From positions 5,848,170 through 5,912,169 of the forward strand of contig NC_021985.1 of the NCBI RefSeq assembly GCF_000444875.1: 64,000 bases of DNA, written 5' to 3'. Below the pieces are notes generated by a model. The model worked only from the letters and a program-made list of their open reading frames with translations, did not search any database and was not told the origin of the DNA. Below are positions 8,601 through 20,921 of this stretch, one piece after another. This stretch comes from Streptomyces collinus Tu 365. GTDB taxonomy: Bacteria > Actinomycetota > Actinomycetes > Streptomycetales > Streptomycetaceae. A program made the position numbers and the translations under genes. Positions within the stretch are counted from its first letter, which is position 1, and each line of letters starts with the position of its first letter.

Positions 8601-9392
8601 ATGAAGATCGACTGGGACCGGCGGACGTGTGCGCGCAAGGGGCACGTGACCTATGCGCCGGACGACCCGCGGCTGCGGGTACGGCTGCACGCCCGGACCG
8701 CGCTCGGCGACGTGTGGCGCTGCCTGCGCTGCGGCGACTTCGTGCTCGGCGAGCCGCACGGCTCGGGACCGGCCGACGAGGCGCCGCTGGTGCCGCGCGG
8801 CAAGGTGCTGCGGGACCTGTTCATCCTGCGCTTCCTGGCGGTCGAGCGGGCCGTGCGCGGGGTGTTCATCGTGCTGGTCGCCTTCGCGGTGTGGAGGTTC
8901 AGCAACAGCCAGGACGCGGTGCGCCGGCTGTTCCAGGAGAACCTGAACGTCTTCCGCCCGGTGTTCCGGCACTTCCACTACGACCTCGACCACTCACCGG
9001 TCGTCGGCTCCATCCAGAAGGCGTTCGGCTACCGGCACTCCACGCTGCTGCTGGTCGCCGCCCTGCTGCTGGCCTACGCGCTCATCGAGCTGGTCGAGGC
9101 GGTCGGCCTCTGGTACGCCAAGCGCTGGGCCGAGTACCTGACGGTGGTCGCCACCGCCGCCTTCCTGCCGCTGGAGATCTACGAACTCACCGAGAAGGTC
9201 AGCTACCTGAAGATCGCCACCCTCGTCCTCAACATCCTGGCGGTCCTCTACATCGCCCTGGCCAAGCGGCTGTTCGGGCTCCGGGGCGGGCGCAGGGCCT
9301 TCGACGAGGAGCGGCACAGCGCGTCCCTGCTGGAGGTGGAGGAGTCGGCCGGAGTCGAGGCCGGCCACCCCGAAGGAGCCGGCGCCGGCTGA
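8601..9392 (+). CDS. DUF2127 family membrane protein
   Basis: A 263-residue protein from ATG 8601, after AGGGAGG. Its N-terminus carries a WRCLRCGDF cysteine pair that may bind a metal. About four membrane segments follow (near FIVLVAFAVW, TLLLVAALLLAYALIELVEAVGLW, YLTVVATAAFLPLEIYEL and IATLVLNILAVLYIALA). The pattern matches the DUF2127 family, whose function is unknown. The C-terminal tail is charged and probably cytoplasmic. It stands alone between the MFS pump and the merR gene. Confidence 0.75.
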   Translation: MKIDWDRRTCARKGHVTYAPDDPRLRVRLHARTALGDVWRCLRCGDFVLGEPHGSGPADEAPLVPRGKVLRDLFILRFLAVERAVRGVFIVLVAFAVWRFSNSQDAVRRLFQENLNVFRPVFRHFHYDLDHSPVVGSIQKAFGYRHSTLLLVAALLLAYALIELVEAVGLWYAKRWAEYLTVVATAAFLPLEIYELTEKVSYLKIATLVLNILAVLYIALAKRLFGLRGGRRAFDEERHSASLLEVEESAGVEAGHPEGAGAG

Positions 9393-9429
9393 CCCGCGGA
9401 GCCGCCGGACAGCCGCCGGCCCGGGGGGC

Positions 9430-9460
9430 TTGCCTTGACGCCGACGTCAACGCCTACCGT
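9430..9460 (+). promoter_or_regulatory. MerR-type promoter with 19-bp spacer and dyad
   Basis: A candidate -35 (TTGCCT, 9430-9435) and -10 (TACCGT, 9455-9460) are separated by 19 bp, the overlong spacing of MerR-controlled promoters. The dyad TTGACGCCGACGTCAA (9435-9450), with perfect 6-bp arms, lies in the spacer. The -10 ends seven nucleotides before ATG 9468, so the transcript may be leaderless. Confidence 0.6.
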
Positions 9461-9467
9461 CGGGGAC

Positions 9468-9896
9468 ATGCGAATCGGCGAGCTGGCCGCACGGGCCGGG
9501 ACCACCACCCGCACCCTGCGCTACTACGAGGCGCGGGGGCTGCTGCCCGCCCGGCGCGACGACAAGGGACACCGCACCTACGACGAGGGCCACCTCAGAC
9601 TGCTGCGCCAGATCCGGACGCTGCAGGACTTCGGCTTCGGCCTGGAGGAGACCCGCCCGTTCGTGGAATGCCTGCGGGCCGGGCACCCCGAGGGCGACTC
9701 CTGCCCGGCCTCGCTCCTGGTCTACCGGCGCAAGCTGGACGAGCTGGACGCGCTCATCGGGCAGCTCACGCGGGTGCGGCGGACGGTCGCGGGGGAGCTG
9801 GAGCGGGCCGAGCGGGCACGGGACGCGCTGGCCGCCGAGTCGCTGGTTCCGGGCGGTCCGGAACCCGGGTGCGAACTGGGAGGGCTGACGCGATGA
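9468..9896 (+). CDS. MerR family transcriptional regulator
   Basis: A 142-residue regulator with the MerR winged-helix at its N-terminus (MRIGELAARAGTTTRTLRYYEARGLLPARR). A dimerising coiled coil follows (about residues 80-125), and the C-terminal tail is short. A single cysteine lies in GDSCPAS and another near the C-terminus (PGCELG). ATG 9468 is chosen because the upstream sequence is a MerR-type promoter. Its stop overlaps the thioredoxin start by 4 nt (ATGA, 9893-9896), which suggests that it controls a thiol- or metal-stress operon containing itself and thioredoxin. Confidence 0.88.
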   Translation: MRIGELAARAGTTTRTLRYYEARGLLPARRDDKGHRTYDEGHLRLLRQIRTLQDFGFGLEETRPFVECLRAGHPEGDSCPASLLVYRRKLDELDALIGQLTRVRRTVAGELERAERARDALAAESLVPGGPEPGCELGGLTR

Positions 9897-10225
9897 GCTT
9901 GGTGAGCGGACTGGCCGAGGTGACGGACGCGGACTTCGGGACGGAGGTGATCGGGGCCGGTCTGCCGGTGCTGGTGCAGTTCACGGCCGACTGGTGCGGG
10001 CCGTGCAGGCAGCTCGCGCCGGTGCTGAGGGACATCGCGGCCGAGAAGGCCGACCGGCTGAAGGTCGTCCAGCTCGACGTGGACCGGAACCCGGAGACGA
10101 CCGTCGCCTACGGCGTGCTGTCCACCCCGACCCTCATGGTCTTCCACGACGGCGAGCCGGTGCGGTCCATGGTCGGGGCGCGGCCCAAGCGACGGCTGCT
10201 GGAGGAGCTGGACGACCTGCTGTAA
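9893..10225 (+). CDS. thioredoxin
   Basis: A 110-residue cytoplasmic thioredoxin. The active site is WCGPC within FTADWCGPCRQLAP (about residues 32-45), and the cis-proline lies in VLSTPTLMVF. It reduces protein disulfides using thioredoxin reductase, which is not in this window. It is translationally coupled to the merR gene, so it is probably induced by that regulator's signal. A stem-loop terminator follows. Confidence 0.95.
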   Translation: MSLVSGLAEVTDADFGTEVIGAGLPVLVQFTADWCGPCRQLAPVLRDIAAEKADRLKVVQLDVDRNPETTVAYGVLSTPTLMVFHDGEPVRSMVGARPKRRLLEELDDLL

Positions 10226-10244
10226 AGCGGGCCCCGAACGCGGA

Positions 10245-10276
10245 AAATCCCCTGAGCAATTGCGCTCGGGGGATTT
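10245..10276 (+). terminator. stem-loop after the merR-thioredoxin operon
   Basis: A 13-bp stem pairs 10245-10257 with 10264-10276, with one G-U wobble. The loop is AATTGC and the 3' arm ends in ATTT. It lies about 20 bp after the thioredoxin stop. Confidence 0.7.
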
Positions 10277-10365
10277 CTGTGCGTATATTCAGGGGTTCGC
10301 GACTTCAATTCGGAATAGGTCGCGGAGAAGTTCAGTGACCACATTCTATCCGGGCGGGAGCGGAA

Positions 10366-12624
10366 TTGTCAAACAGCGATTTTCCAGACGATGAATTGCG
10401 TCACGAGCAGGAATTCATCGACGGACTGTACGCACGGGTGGACGTGCTGCGCGGCGAGACCGAGACCTCGGTCGCGGACGCGCTGGCCCAGGGCGACAAG
10501 CCCATGCAGGCCCGGCTGGAGCGGGACATCCTGGTCGCCGAGCGCTCCGGGCTGCTCGCCGCGCTGAACGCCGTGGACGGCTCGCTCTGCTTCGGCCGGA
10601 TCGACCTCGCCGACGGCGCGGTCCACCACATCGGCCGGATCGGGCTGCGCGAGGACGACGCCCGGCGCACCCCGGTCCTCATCGACTGGCGCGCGGACGT
10701 CGCCCGCCCCTTCTACCTGGCCACCGGCCACACCCCGATGGGCCTGCGCCGCCGCCGGCACATCGCCACCGAGGACCGCACGGTCACCGCCCTGCACGAC
10801 GAGATCCTCGACCTCGGCGACGCCACCCGCACCGGCCACGAGGACCCCACCGGGGACGCCGTGCTGCTGGCCGCGCTCGACTCCGCGCGCACCGGCCGGA
10901 TGAGCGACATCGTGCGGACCATCCAGGCCGAGCAGGACGAGATCATCCGGGCACCGCACCGCGGGGTGCTGGTCGTCGAGGGCGGCCCCGGCACCGGCAA
11001 GACCGCGGTCGCCCTGCACCGCGCGGCCTACCTGCTCTACGAGCACCGGGAACTGCTGGCCCGCCGCGCCGTGCTCATCGTCGGCCCCAACCCGGCCTTC
11101 CTCGGCTACATCGGCGAGGTGCTGCCCTCCCTGGGCGAGACCGGGGTGCTGCTCGCCACGGTCGGGGAGCTGTTCCCCGGGGTGCGGGCCACGGCGGCCG
11201 ACAGCCGGGAGGCGGCCGCGGTCAAGGGCCGCGCCGACATGGCGGACGTCCTCGCCGAAGTCGTGCGCGACTGGCAGTCGCTGCCCGATCCGGTGATCGC
11301 GATCGAACACGACCGCGACATACTGATGCTCGACGACGGCCTGGTCAGGGTCGCCCGCGAACGCGCCCGCGCCGCCCGGCTGCCGCACAACGAGGCCAGG
11401 GAGCACTTCGAGGGCCACATCCTCAACACCCTCACCGACATGGTCGCCGAGCGCATCGGCACCGACCCGTACGACGGGACGAACCTGCTCGACCCGAGCG
11501 ACATCACCCAGATCCGCGACGAGCTCGCCGAGAACCCCGAGGTCTGGGCCGCCGTCGACCAGCTCTGGCCGCGCCTGACCCCGCAGCGCCTGGTCGCGGA
11601 CTTCCTCGCCGACCCGGTGGGCTACCTCCCCGACGAGGACGCGGCCGCCATCCGCCGCCCGGTCACCCGGGAGTGGACCGTATCGGACGTGCCGCTGCTC
11701 GACGAGGCGGCCGAACTGCTCGGGGTGGACGAGCGGGTGGCGCGGGCCCGGGCGGAGCGCGAACGCGAGACGCAGGTGGCCTACGCGCAGGGCGTGCTCG
11801 ACGTCTCCTACGCCTCGCGCACCTACGAGTTCGAGGACAAGGAGGACGGCGACCCGGACGGTTCGGAGGTCCTGTCCGCCCACGACATCATCGACGCCGA
11901 GCGGTTCGCCGAGCGGCAGGAGGAGGCCGACCACCGCAGCGCCGCCGAGCGGGCCGCGGCCGACCGCACCTGGGCGTTCGGGCACATCATCGTCGACGAG
12001 GCGCAGGAGCTGTCGCCGATGGCCTGGCGGCTGCTGATGCGGCGCAGCCCGACCCGCTCGCTGACCCTGGTCGGCGACCCGGCGCAGACGGCCGAGGCCG
12101 CGGGCGTCGGCTCCTGGGCGAAGATCCTGGAGCCGTACGTCGGGGACCGCTGGGAGCACACCCGGCTCGGCGTCAACTACCGCACCCCGGCCGAGATCAT
12201 GGAGCTGGCGGCGGCCGTCGTACGCGCCCGGCACCCCGGCTTCGAACCGCCCAGCTCGGTCCGCTCGACCGGGGTACGGCCCTGGGTCCGCGCCACCGAC
12301 GACCTGCCCCGCGCCGTCGCCGAGGCGGTCGCGGAGCTGACCCCCGCCGAGGGCCGGCTCGCGGTCATCGCCCCGCGCCACCTGCACCGCAGGCTGGCCG
12401 CGCGGCTCGACGGCGTCACGGCCGGCGCCGAGCCGGACCTCACGCGCACGGTCGTGCTGCTCGACCCGCGCCAGGCCAAGGGGCTGGAGTTCGACTCGGT
12501 CCTGGTGGTGGAGCCGGCCCGGTACGGCACGAGCGACCTGTACGTGGCGCTGACCCGGGCCACCCAGCGGCTGGGTGTGCTGCACACGGGCACGCTGCCG
12601 GCGGGCCTGGCTCCGGCCGGGTGA
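10366..12624 (+). CDS. helR: HelD/HelR-type UvrD-like helicase, RNA polymerase recycling factor
   Basis: A 752-residue superfamily 1 ATPase of the HelD class, which binds RNA polymerase and removes it from stalled complexes. Actinobacterial HelR is reported to protect RNA polymerase from rifampicin. The N-terminal coiled coil (about 5-60) fits the secondary-channel arm. Walker A GGPGTGKTA is at about 206, Walker B is IIVDEAQELSP, motif III is LVGDPAQTAE, and the C-terminal motifs are KGLEFDSVLVVEP and YVALTRATQ. The start is TTG 10366, with GGGAG five nucleotides upstream. The 140-bp upstream gap is unusually AT-rich. The symbol is assigned by family likeness only. Confidence 0.82.
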   Translation: MSNSDFPDDELRHEQEFIDGLYARVDVLRGETETSVADALAQGDKPMQARLERDILVAERSGLLAALNAVDGSLCFGRIDLADGAVHHIGRIGLREDDARRTPVLIDWRADVARPFYLATGHTPMGLRRRRHIATEDRTVTALHDEILDLGDATRTGHEDPTGDAVLLAALDSARTGRMSDIVRTIQAEQDEIIRAPHRGVLVVEGGPGTGKTAVALHRAAYLLYEHRELLARRAVLIVGPNPAFLGYIGEVLPSLGETGVLLATVGELFPGVRATAADSREAAAVKGRADMADVLAEVVRDWQSLPDPVIAIEHDRDILMLDDGLVRVARERARAARLPHNEAREHFEGHILNTLTDMVAERIGTDPYDGTNLLDPSDITQIRDELAENPEVWAAVDQLWPRLTPQRLVADFLADPVGYLPDEDAAAIRRPVTREWTVSDVPLLDEAAELLGVDERVARARAERERETQVAYAQGVLDVSYASRTYEFEDKEDGDPDGSEVLSAHDIIDAERFAERQEEADHRSAAERAAADRTWAFGHIIVDEAQELSPMAWRLLMRRSPTRSLTLVGDPAQTAEAAGVGSWAKILEPYVGDRWEHTRLGVNYRTPAEIMELAAAVVRARHPGFEPPSSVRSTGVRPWVRATDDLPRAVAEAVAELTPAEGRLAVIAPRHLHRRLAARLDGVTAGAEPDLTRTVVLLDPRQAKGLEFDSVLVVEPARYGTSDLYVALTRATQRLGVLHTGTLPAGLAPAG

Positions 12625-12625
12625 C

Positions 12626-12665
12626 GGCGAGCGGGCCCGGGGCGACCGCCCCGGGCCCGCTCGCC
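12626..12665. terminator. 19-bp palindromic terminator between convergent helR and glgB
   Basis: A perfect stem pairs 12626-12644 with 12647-12665, leaving only AC between the arms. It starts two bases after the helR stop and lies between convergent genes, so it probably ends transcription from both sides. Confidence 0.8.
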
Positions 12666-12688
12666 CTCACACCGGCCGCCGGGCCCGG

Positions 12689-15261
<2,573 letters not shown>

Positions 15262-15265
<4 letters not shown>

Positions 15266-16686
15266 GGACTGGTCTCCCGGGCGAGGGTCGGGTCGGACGT
15301 GGCGAGGCGGCGTACCGCCGAGAGGGGCACCCCCAGCCAGTCGGGGCGGTGCCGGGCCTCGTAGACGACCTCGTAGACGGCCTTGTCGGTCTCGTAGGCC
15401 CGCAGCAGCACCGGGTCGGTGCGCGGGTCGCGGCCGGCGACCTCCGCGTACCCGGCGCAGAACGCCGACCGGCACCGGTGGGCCCACTCCGGGGCCGGCG
15501 GACTCGCCGAGTGGGCCGCGTAGTCGAAGGAGCGCAGCATCCCGGCGACGTCCCGCAGCACCGGCTGTGGCATGCGCCGCTCGGCCAGCGGCCGGGCCGG
15601 CTCGCCCTCGAAGTCGATGAGCGACCACGCGCCGGACGGTGAGCGCAGGCACTGGCCGAGGTGCAGGTCGCCGTGGACGCGCTGGGCGGTCCAGGTGCGC
15701 CCCTCCTCCGCGAGGTCGGCCAGCGCCCGGAAGGCGGAGCGCAGCCCCGGCTCGTACGGCCGCAGCGCCGGCACCGCCTGGACGGCCGCCTCGAGACGCT
15801 CGGTCATGCCGTCGACCAGCAGCCCGAGCTGGGCCTGGCCGAGGGTGACCGTCGGCAGGGCGCGGGCGAGGGCGGTGTGCACCTCGGCGGTGGCCCGGCC
15901 CAGTGAGCGTGCCTCGGCGACGAAGTCCTCGCCCTTGGCCAGCTCGCGCAGCGCCAGCTCCCAGCCGTCGCTCGCACCGCTCACGAACGGCTGGAGCACG
16001 GCCAGCACGTACGAGTCGTCGTCCAGCTCGGCATGGAGCCAGCCCGTCGGGGCGGGCACCCGGGCACAGCCCTCACGGGCCAGCGCCAGCGGTATCTCCA
16101 GATCGGGGTTGACGCCGGGTACGACCCGGCGCAGCAGCTTCAGGATGAACGTATCGCCATAGACGATCGAGGAGTTGGACTGCTCGGCGGTCATGACCCG
16201 CGCCACGAGTCCGTCCCGGATCTCCTGACCCGGGTCCCGGTCGAACCGCAGCCCGCCGATGCGCGCCTGGGTGCGCAGGGCCTCCAGGAGCACGTCGGCG
16301 GGCCGGGGGTCGTACAGGGCCTCGTACACGGTGCGGCCGGCCAGCGGCCCCTCCGTGACATGTCCGATGAGCGCGGGCGCCAGCCGGGGCGGCAGCGCCT
16401 CGCGCACGCCTATGAGGAGCTGGTAGCAGTCGCCGGGGTGTGCCGGCGCGCCCAGCGCGGGCGGCTGGTGGACGCGCACGAGCAGGTGGTAGAGCCCGAT
16501 CCGGCCGTCGGGGGGCAGCAGTTCGGTGACGGCCACCGGGGTGATGCCGGTGACCGGGCGTCCCTTGCCGGCGAACCAGCGCTGCCGGGGCAGCCATTCG
16601 CGCAGCAGGGGTTCGAGCGAGGCGAGGGGGTGGCCGGATGAGGGGGTGGTGTTGAAGGGGGTGACCGTTTCCGCCACGGGCGTCAC
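15262..16686 (-). CDS. pep2: maltokinase (maltose-1-phosphate forming)
   Basis: Phosphorylates maltose with ATP to give maltose-1-phosphate, the donor for GlgE. The 474-residue protein has the maltokinase N-terminal cap (LPRQRWFAGKGRPV) and a bilobal APH/kinase-like fold. The catalytic loop is RVHGDLHLGQ and the metal-binding segment is LIDFEGEPARP. Pep2 is a separate protein here, whereas in many actinobacteria it is fused to TreS. GTG 16686 has AAAGGA almost adjacent, so GTG 16677, 10 nt further on, is an equal candidate. Seventy-nine bp separate it from treS, and it overlaps glgB by 4 nt. Confidence 0.93.
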
Positions 16687-16765
16687 GTCCTTTCCCCGGG
16701 TCGTCGGGGTGTCACTGTTGCGTGCCCCGGGTGGGGCGGGGGAAACCGCCCCACCCGGGTATGGC

Positions 16766-18462
<1,697 letters not shown>

Positions 18463-18466
<4 letters not shown>

Positions 18467-20586
18467 ATTGTGGGTGACCCTCCGATCTGCGGGGTGGACG
18501 GTCGCAGCACCGAGAAGATATGCGCGGGTCGACGACCCGGGTCGAGTCGCACATAGTTGGCCCTGCCCCAGTGATAGGTCTCGCCGGTGAGCAGGTCGCG
18601 CACCGGCACCGACTCGTGCCAGTCCAGGCCGAGTTGCGGCATGTCCAACGAGACCGTGGCTTCCTGGGTGTGGTGCGGGTCGAGGTTGGCGACCACCAGA
18701 ACCGTGTTCGATCCGCTCCGCTTGCTGTAGGCGATCACCTCGTCCTTGTCGGCGTGGTGGAAGTGGAGGTCGCGCAGCTGGTGGAGGGCCGGATTCGCGC
18801 GGCGGACGGTGTTGAGCCGGGTGATGAGGGGGGCGAGGGTGCGGCCCTCGCGGGCTGCGGCTTCCCAGTCGCGGTGTTTGAGCTGGTACTTCTCCGAGTC
18901 GAGGTACTCCTCGCTGCCCTCGCGCAGCGGGGTGTTCTCACAGAGTTCGTAGCCGCTGTAGATGCCCCAGGTGGGGGAGAGGGTGGCGGCGAGGACGGCG
19001 CGGACCTCGAAGGCGGGCCGGCCGCCGTGCTGGAGGTAGGCGTGCAGGATGTCGGGGGTGTTGACGAAGAAGTTCGGCCGCATCCACGCCGCCGCCTCAC
19101 CCGACAGCTCGGTCAGGTACTCCGTCAGCTCCCGCTTGTCGTTGCGCCAGGTGAAGTACGTGTACGACTGCTGGAAGCCGACCTCGGCCAGCGCGCGCAT
19201 CATCGCCGGCCGGGTGAACGCCTCCGCCAGGAAGATCACGTCCGGGTCCCTGCGGTTGACCTCGCCGATCACCCGCTCCCAGAACACCACCGGCTTGGTG
19301 TGCGGGTTGTCCACCCGGAAGATCCGCACCCCGTGGTCCATCCAGTGCCGCAGCACCCGCACCGTCTCCGCGACCAGGCCGTCCATGTCCGCGTCGAAGG
19401 CGATGGGGTAGATGTCCTGGTACTTCTTCGGCGGGTTCTCCGCGTAGGCGATCGTGCCGTCGGGCCGGTGGTGGAACCACTCCGGGTACTTGTGCACCCA
19501 GGGATGGTCCGGCGAGCACTGCAGCGCGAAGTCCAGCGCGACCTCCAGTCCGAGCCGGGCGGCCTCGCCCACGAAGTGGTCGAAGTCCTCCAGCGTGCCC
19601 AGCGCCGGGTGCACGCTGTCGTGGCCGCCCTCGGGCGAACCGATCGCCCACGGCACCCCCACGTCGTCCGGGCCCGCGGTCAGCGAGTTGTTCGGGCCCT
19701 TGCGGAACGTGGTGCCGATCGGATGGATCGGTGGCAGGTAGACGACGTCGAACCCCATCTCCGCGATGGCCCGAAGCCGCTTCGCCGCCGTGCGGAACGT
19801 GCCGTGCGGCTCCTCGGCCGTACCCTCCGAACGCGGGAAGAACTCGTACCAGGAACCGAACAGCGCACGCTCACGCTCCACCAGCAACGGCATCGCGTCC
19901 GAGGCGGTCACCAACTCCCGCAGCGGATACCGCGCCAGCACCGCCTCCACCTCGGGCGACAACGCCGCCGCGAGCCGCCAGGCGGCCGGGCGGTCCGCGT
20001 CCCGCAGGGCAGCGGCGGCCGACGCCACGACGGCCCGCTGTCCCTCGGGGACACCGGCGGCCGCTCGCTCGAACAGCAGGGCGCCCTCGGTCAGGACCAG
20101 TTCGGTGTCGATGCCCGCGGGGATCTTGATCCGCGCGTGGTGCCGCCAGGTGCCGACGGGGTCCGACCACGCCTCGACCGTGAAGGTCCAGTGGCCGGGC
20201 CGGTCCGCCGCGACGGTGGCCCCCCAGCGGTCGGTGCCCGGGGCGAGTTCGCGCATCGGGGTCCAGGGCCCGGGGCGTCCCCCCGGATCGCGGAGCACGA
20301 CGTTCGCGGCGACGGCGTCGTGCCCCTCGCGGAACACGGTGGCCGAGACCTCGAACTCCTCCCCGACCACGGACTTGGCGGGCCTGCGCCCGTGCTGGAC
20401 CACGGGGCGCACGTCGAGGACCGGGATGCGTCCGACGGCGGTGGCCCCGGCCGGACCGGGGTGCTGCCGGGGTGGCGCCGGTTCGAGGACGTCCTCCACC
20501 GGCTTGCCTGACTTGTTGCCCGATGTCTTCTTTCCGGCCGTCCTACTGGTAGTCGGGGGTGCTGACGAGTGGTGCGTGGCGGGCAT
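18463..20586 (-). CDS. glgE: alpha-1,4-glucan:maltose-1-phosphate maltosyltransferase
   Basis: Transfers maltosyl units from maltose-1-phosphate to the non-reducing end of alpha-1,4-glucans (GH13_3). 707 residues from ATG 20586, which has AGGAG five nucleotides upstream; the longer ATG 20607 lacks one. An extra Lys/Thr/Pro-rich N-terminal segment (about residues 9-50) precedes the conserved GRIPVLDVRPVVQ. Catalytic Asp lies in GVRIFRVDNPHTKP and Glu in VIFLAEAFTRP. The conserved PPIHPIGTTFRKGPNN loop is present. First gene of the four-gene GlgE-pathway operon. Confidence 0.95.
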
Positions 20587-20921
20587 GACCGCTCCTGTCC
20601 GCGTCAACGAGGGTGTGGGCGGATGGATGTGGGGAGGTGGGTCCTGCGGTGGTGCTCTGGTGCTGCCGTGGGGTCACCGGAGGAGCCTTCCCACCCCGTT
20701 CGGGTGGGCAATCCGGCACTTTGTTAACTACTCACGCGTACGTCCACACGCAAGACCAGCCCCTCTGTGCGGGTGCCCCACGCCCCGGCGTCCACGCCCC
20801 CCGTGCCCCGACACCCCTGTCCGGTACGTCCCCACCGACCCCCCGGTAACCACTACCGTCGTCCCTGACGACGAGACGTACAGCGCCGTGCGTCTCACCC
20901 CGCGACGTGTCGAGGTGGAAT
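20587..20921. promoter_or_regulatory. divergent glgE/glgP promoter region
   Basis: The 335-bp gap between the divergent glgE and glgP starts must contain both promoters. The central part (about 20715-20745) is relatively AT-rich, with TTTGTTAACTACTC. I see no clear -10/-35 pair and no small ORF I would support. Confidence 0.5.

Noticed and set aside
10226..10365. Rifampicin-associated element expected before helR
   Set aside because: No GGGGCTTGC...GGCCC-type inverted repeat is visible in the gap. The only palindrome is the thioredoxin terminator.
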